DNA of 7,958 bases, taken from NCBI GenBank assembly GCA_964517075.1, contig CAZFAT010000054.1:1-7958 (forward strand), written 5' to 3'. Shown here piece by piece: positions 6,032 to 7,958 of the stretch. The notes beneath the pieces were generated by a model. It was not told where the DNA came from. It saw nothing but the letters and a program-made list of their open reading frames with translations, and searched no databases. A program made the position numbers and the translations under genes. This DNA is from CAZFAT01 sp964517075. Its GTDB lineage: Bacteria > Acidobacteriota > Vicinamibacteria > Vicinamibacterales > SCN-69-37. Positions within the stretch are counted from its first letter, which is position 1, and the number at the start of each line of letters is the position of its first letter.

Positions 6032-6649
6032 ATGGCTGATTCCAAAGTGGTTCCGCCGGCGGCGATCGACACGCTGATCGAGCGCTGTCTGGCCGGCGAC
6101 CAGCAGGCCTGGGAAGAGATCGTCCGGCAGCACTGGCGGAAGGTCTTCAACGTCGCCTACAAGTTCGTCGGCCGCCACGACGAAGCCGAGGACCTGACGC
6201 AGGACATCTTCTTGAAGATTTTCCGTGCGCTGCACACGTTCGATCGCCGGGCGAACTTCCAGACGTGGCTGGTCAGCATCAGCCGCAACCTGTGCATCGA
6301 CCACTACCGCAGCGTCCGGAAGGAGCGCGAGACGATCGCGCGCGATGTCGATGCGTCGCTGCTCGCGCCGGTTTCGCGCGATCGCGGGCCCTATGGCGAG
6401 CTGGAGCACACCGACCTCCGCCAGCTCATTCGGCGCGCGCTCGCGGAGCTGCCCGCCACGCTCCGGGAGGCCGTCGTGCTGCGCGATCTGCAGGAGTTCT
6501 CCTACCAGGAGATTGCCGATCAGCTGCGCCTGCCGGAAGGCACGGTGAAGTCCCGCATCAATCGCGGCCGGCTCGAGCTGGCGCGTCAACTCGTCCGACT
6601 GCAGTCGCAGGGCGCGGCCCAGCCCGTCCCGCGGGGAGCCTCTGAATGA
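6032..6649 (+). CDS. ECF-type (group IV) sigma-70 family RNA polymerase sigma factor
   Basis: The product directs RNA polymerase to a specific promoter set, which the sequence does not reveal. The 205 residues show only sigma regions 2 and 4. Region 2 (about 28-97) contains AEDLTQDIFLKIFRAL (52-67, core binding) and FQTWLVSISRNLCIDHYR (76-93, -10 recognition). Region 4 (about 134-186) contains LPATLREAVVLRDLQEFSY and the helix-turn-helix YQEIADQLRLPEGTVKSRI (158-176). Regions 1 and 3 are absent, as in RpoE/SigW-like factors. The ATG at 6032 gives a compact N-terminus; the frame is open upstream, but that part is antisense to lysA and unlike a sigma factor. The start has a pyrimidine-rich upstream sequence with no Shine-Dalgarno motif. 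The stop overlaps the next ATG (ATGA at 6646-6649). The linker and C-terminal tail have no Cys cluster or membrane segment. The usual anti-sigma gene does not follow; a STAS gene does. Confidence 0.92.
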   Translation: MADSKVVPPAAIDTLIERCLAGDQQAWEEIVRQHWRKVFNVAYKFVGRHDEAEDLTQDIFLKIFRALHTFDRRANFQTWLVSISRNLCIDHYRSVRKERETIARDVDASLLAPVSRDRGPYGELEHTDLRQLIRRALAELPATLREAVVLRDLQEFSYQEIADQLRLPEGTVKSRINRGRLELARQLVRLQSQGAAQPVPRGASE

Positions 6650-6987
6650 ATCTCACGACCGCGCAAATGGATGGCATCACCGTGCTCGAAATCGCCGAGC
6701 CACGGCTCACCTACCCGATCCTCGGCGACCTGGCGACCACGGCGTCGACGCTCATCGGACGCGGGGAGACGCGTCTCGTCATCGACCTGGCGTCGGTCGG
6801 CTATGTCGACAGCGCCACCATCGGCTGCCTCATGGATCTGTACCGCCAGGCCACCAGCGCGGGCGGCACGCTCAAGCTGGCCGGCGTCCAGAAGCGCGTC
6901 GCCACCATGCTGACGATGACGGGCGCCCACAACTTCCTCGAAGTCCACGCGGACCGCGCGTCGGCTCTCGCCAGTTTCGGAGGTTAG
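6646..6987 (+). CDS. STAS-domain protein, anti-sigma factor antagonist type
   Basis: The 113-residue protein is a single STAS domain like SpoIIAA and RsbV, which bind an anti-sigma factor when unphosphorylated and so free the sigma factor. It has an N-terminal strand (ITVLEIAEP, 11-19), TRLVIDLASVGYVDS (42-56), then helix and strand segments including GGTLKLAGV (about 73-81). The key loop reads YVDSATIGCL, with Asp55-Ser56 in the place of the phosphorylated serine of the SpoIIAA/RsbV DS(S/T)G loop. The usual Gly two residues later is Thr58 here, so the loop is divergent although the target Ser remains. The gene overlaps the sigma factor gene by 4 bases and is followed after 2 bases by a small gene, so the three are surely one operon. 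Whether it is phosphorylated cannot be told: no kinase is in the window. Confidence 0.88.
   Translation: MNLTTAQMDGITVLEIAEPRLTYPILGDLATTASTLIGRGETRLVIDLASVGYVDSATIGCLMDLYRQATSAGGTLKLAGVQKRVATMLTMTGAHNFLEVHADRASALASFGG
6979..6983 (+). promoter_or_regulatory. Strong ribosome binding site of the 95-residue gene
   Basis: GGAGG lies within the last codons of the STAS gene, 6 bases before the ATG at 6990. It is the clearest Shine-Dalgarno sequence in the window and fixes the start of the downstream small gene, supporting it as really translated. Confidence 0.75.
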
Positions 6988-6989
6988 CC

Positions 6990-7277
6990 ATGCGGGTGAT
7001 CACCACGACGTCGGGCGCCCGTCTCGAACTGGATGGCGATGTCCTCGCCATGATCGAGAGCGTCTCGCGCGAGCTCGCGCGGCGGAAGGAACTGGAGTAC
7101 GGCTTCGAGGACGTCGACCGGGAGTTCGAACACCTGTTGACGCAGCTGACAGCCGACGAGCTGCGCATCTACCTCAAGGAAAGCCTCTTCATGAGCTTCA
7201 ACCGGTTCGAGAACGACCGCATGGTCGCCATCGTCCGCCGCGCGCACCGCGCGGTCGCGGACGATTCGGGACACTGA
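6990..7277 (+). CDS. Small mostly helical protein of unknown function, third gene of the sigma-STAS operon
   Basis: I do not recognise this 95-residue protein. It begins with a possible beta hairpin (RVITTTSGARLELDGD, residues 2-17) followed by what looks like continuous amphipathic helix: DVLAMIESVSRELARRKELEYGFEDV (17-42), DREFEHLLTQLTADELRIYLKESL (43-66) and FNRFENDRMVAIVRRAHRAVA (70-90). It is highly charged, lacks Cys, and has no signal peptide or membrane segment, so a soluble cytoplasmic protein is expected. A GGAGG site 6 bases upstream and a 2-base gap after the STAS gene support real expression in the operon. By position it could be a partner of the STAS protein or of the sigma factor, for example a non-standard anti-sigma factor, but no motif shows that. 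Confidence 0.8.
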   Translation: MRVITTTSGARLELDGDVLAMIESVSRELARRKELEYGFEDVDREFEHLLTQLTADELRIYLKESLFMSFNRFENDRMVAIVRRAHRAVADDSGH

Positions 7278-7286
7278 CTGAAGGAC

Positions 7287-7310
7287 ACGAGGGTACGACG
7301 GTGCGAGGGA
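7287..7310 (+). repeat. Degenerate period-8 tandem microrepeat
   Basis: Three adjacent 8-base units, ACGAGGGT (7287-7294), ACGACGGT (7295-7302) and GCGAGGGA (7303-7310), differ from each other by one to three bases. They sit 9 bases after the stop of the 95-residue gene in the convergent gap. The tract has no coding role in the window and may be one copy of a dispersed repeat. Confidence 0.5.
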
Positions 7311-7323
7311 CGGGAGGAGCCTC

Positions 7324-7338
7324 GGCCTCGTACAGGCC
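7324..7338. other. Short hairpin in the convergent gap
   Basis: GGCCT at 7324-7328 pairs with AGGCC at 7334-7338 around a CGTAC loop. It lies inside a possible longer pairing of AGGGAC (7306-7311) with GTCCCT (7389-7394), together with the stronger hairpin at 7366-7383. This could be a folded 3' UTR; it is too weak to name as an RNA gene. Confidence 0.3.
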
Positions 7339-7365
7339 GGACAGCGCCAAGCGTGACAACGAGGT

Positions 7366-7383
7366 GCGGGCTCTTCAGCCCGC
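7366..7383. terminator. Perfect 7-bp hairpin between convergent genes, possible two-way terminator
   Basis: GCGGGCT at 7366-7372 and AGCCCGC at 7377-7383 pair perfectly around a 4-base loop (CTTC on plus, GAAG on minus). It lies between the end of the sigma operon (7277) and the end of lpxC (7394), where a bidirectional terminator would be expected. Neither side has a true T tract: plus continues GGAAAGTCCC, and minus continues ACCTCGTTGT, slightly richer in T. A REP-like repeat is an alternative reading. Confidence 0.45.
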
Positions 7384-7393
7384 GGAAAGTCCC

Positions 7394-7958
7394 TTAGTGC
7401 TGGCGGGCGGGGACGTGGGCGGGCGCGGCGATCGGCGCCTCGTTCGCGGGCGCGCCGACGAATTGCCACGCATCACGCTGCCGGAGCACTTCGGCCGCGA
7501 GCGCCGTGTGCAGCGCGTGCCCGCCGCGATGCACCACGAGATGCCCGAGCACGGGATAGCCGACGAGCGCGAGGTCGCCAATCACGTCCAGGATCTTGTG
7601 CCGGACGAACTCGTCCTCGAAGCGGAGCGGATTGAGGACGCCTGTCTCACCGAGCACGATGGCGTTCTCGAGCGAGCCACCCAGGGCCAGCCCGCGCTGA
7701 CGCAGCATTTCCACTTCCTTGAGGAAGCCGAACGTCCGGGCGGGGGCGATCTCGTCGATGAACGCCTGCTCGGTCAGATCGAGCGTCTTCTGCTGATGCC
7801 GCAGCAGCGGATGATCGAAGCTGATGCTGTAGCTGATCTTGAACCGATCGGCGGGATACAACGCGATGCGCTTGTCGCCGTCCTGCACCTGAATCTGGCG
7901 CAGCATCTGGATGACCTTGCGCGGGGTGCTGAGTTCTTTGACCCCCGCATCCTGGATC
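7394..7958 (-). CDS. lpxC: UDP-3-O-acyl-N-acetylglucosamine deacetylase, C-terminal part (5' end outside the window)
   Basis: LpxC is the zinc-dependent deacetylase that commits UDP-acyl-GlcNAc to lipid A synthesis in the cytoplasm. About 187 C-terminal residues are visible and the frame is open to the right edge; a Met codon at 7906 is internal, since AGVKEL and PRK upstream match the LpxC second domain. Visible motifs in order are QVQDGDKRIALYPAD, ISYSISFDHPLL, ARTFGFL (conserved in the family), SLENAIVLGE, then RHKILDVIGDLALVG, which carries the zinc-binding His and Asp (equivalents of H238 and D242 in E. coli), and GGHAL, which carries the His equivalent to catalytic H265. The first zinc His lies in the missing N-terminal part. 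A 20-residue Ala/Pro-rich tail follows the fold. It converges on the sigma operon across a 116-base gap. Its presence indicates an LPS-bearing outer membrane. Confidence 0.94.
   Translation of the reverse strand, partial: IQDAGVKELSTPRKVIQMLRQIQVQDGDKRIALYPADRFKISYSISFDHPLLRHQQKTLDLTEQAFIDEIAPARTFGFLKEVEMLRQRGLALGGSLENAIVLGETGVLNPLRFEDEFVRHKILDVIGDLALVGYPVLGHLVVHRGGHALHTALAAEVLRQRDAWQFVGAPANEAPIAAPAHVPARQH

Noticed and set aside
4730..6589. 619-residue minus-strand open frame as one long LysA protein
   Set aside because: The first 200 or so codons are antisense to the sigma gene and do not resemble LysA. LysA homology begins right after the GTG at 5980.
4610..6649. 679-residue plus-strand open frame
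   Set aside because: Only the part from 6032 on is a sigma factor. The rest is antisense to lysA and tmk, low in complexity and without family features; it is a GC-driven open frame.
7278..7393. tRNA or known riboswitch in the convergent gap
   Set aside because: No cloverleaf with T-loop consensus or CCA-type end can be drawn, and no riboswitch core motif that I know is present.
7382..7394. Resemblance of GGAAAGTCC to the conserved 5' region of RNase P RNA
   Set aside because: The rest of the RNase P core is absent and lpxC coding begins at once; it is a chance short match.

Overview
This is a compact, GC-rich, gene-dense chromosomal window with no sign of a phage, transposon, plasmid or CRISPR array. 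The presence of lpxC (lipid A synthesis) indicates a Gram-negative, LPS-making bacterium. The high GC, the rplU-rpmA-obg-nadD-rsfS order without proBA, and the mixture of housekeeping genes with small regulators would suit Acidobacteriota (for example Vicinamibacteria). That assignment is an inference from gene order and composition, not a database result.

Layout. Positions 1-462 are the 3' end of an unrecognised gene cut by the left edge. A 109-base gap holding a possible promoter and leader hairpins precedes a plus-strand translation and NAD operon: rplU (L21), rpmA (L27), obg (ribosome-assembly GTPase), nadD (NaMN adenylyltransferase) and rsfS (ribosome silencing factor). The last three are joined by ATGA stop/start overlaps. 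After a 120-base gap with a perfect inverted repeat comes comF (phosphoribosyltransferase-like, DNA-uptake family), still on plus. It runs tail to tail into a minus-strand pair, lysA (diaminopimelate decarboxylase, upstream) and tmk (dTMP kinase, downstream). These two overlap each other by 19 bases, and the 3' ends of tmk and comF overlap by 89 bases.

A 51-base divergent intergenic region separates lysA from a plus-strand regulatory operon: an ECF-type sigma factor, a single-domain STAS protein of the anti-sigma-factor-antagonist type, and an unrecognised 95-residue mostly helical protein. The three are packed with a 4-base overlap and a 2-base gap. No anti-sigma factor with a recognisable zinc-binding (ZAS) or HATPase domain is present, which makes this trio the most interesting item in the window. 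A 116-base convergent gap with a period-8 microrepeat and hairpins then leads to the 3' part of lpxC on minus, cut by the right edge.

Most of the window is conserved housekeeping. The less ordinary points are the ECF-STAS-small-protein operon, the nearly leaderless lysA start in the short divergent region, the antisense comF/tmk overlap, the Walker A substitution in Tmk, and the inverted repeats in the gaps.
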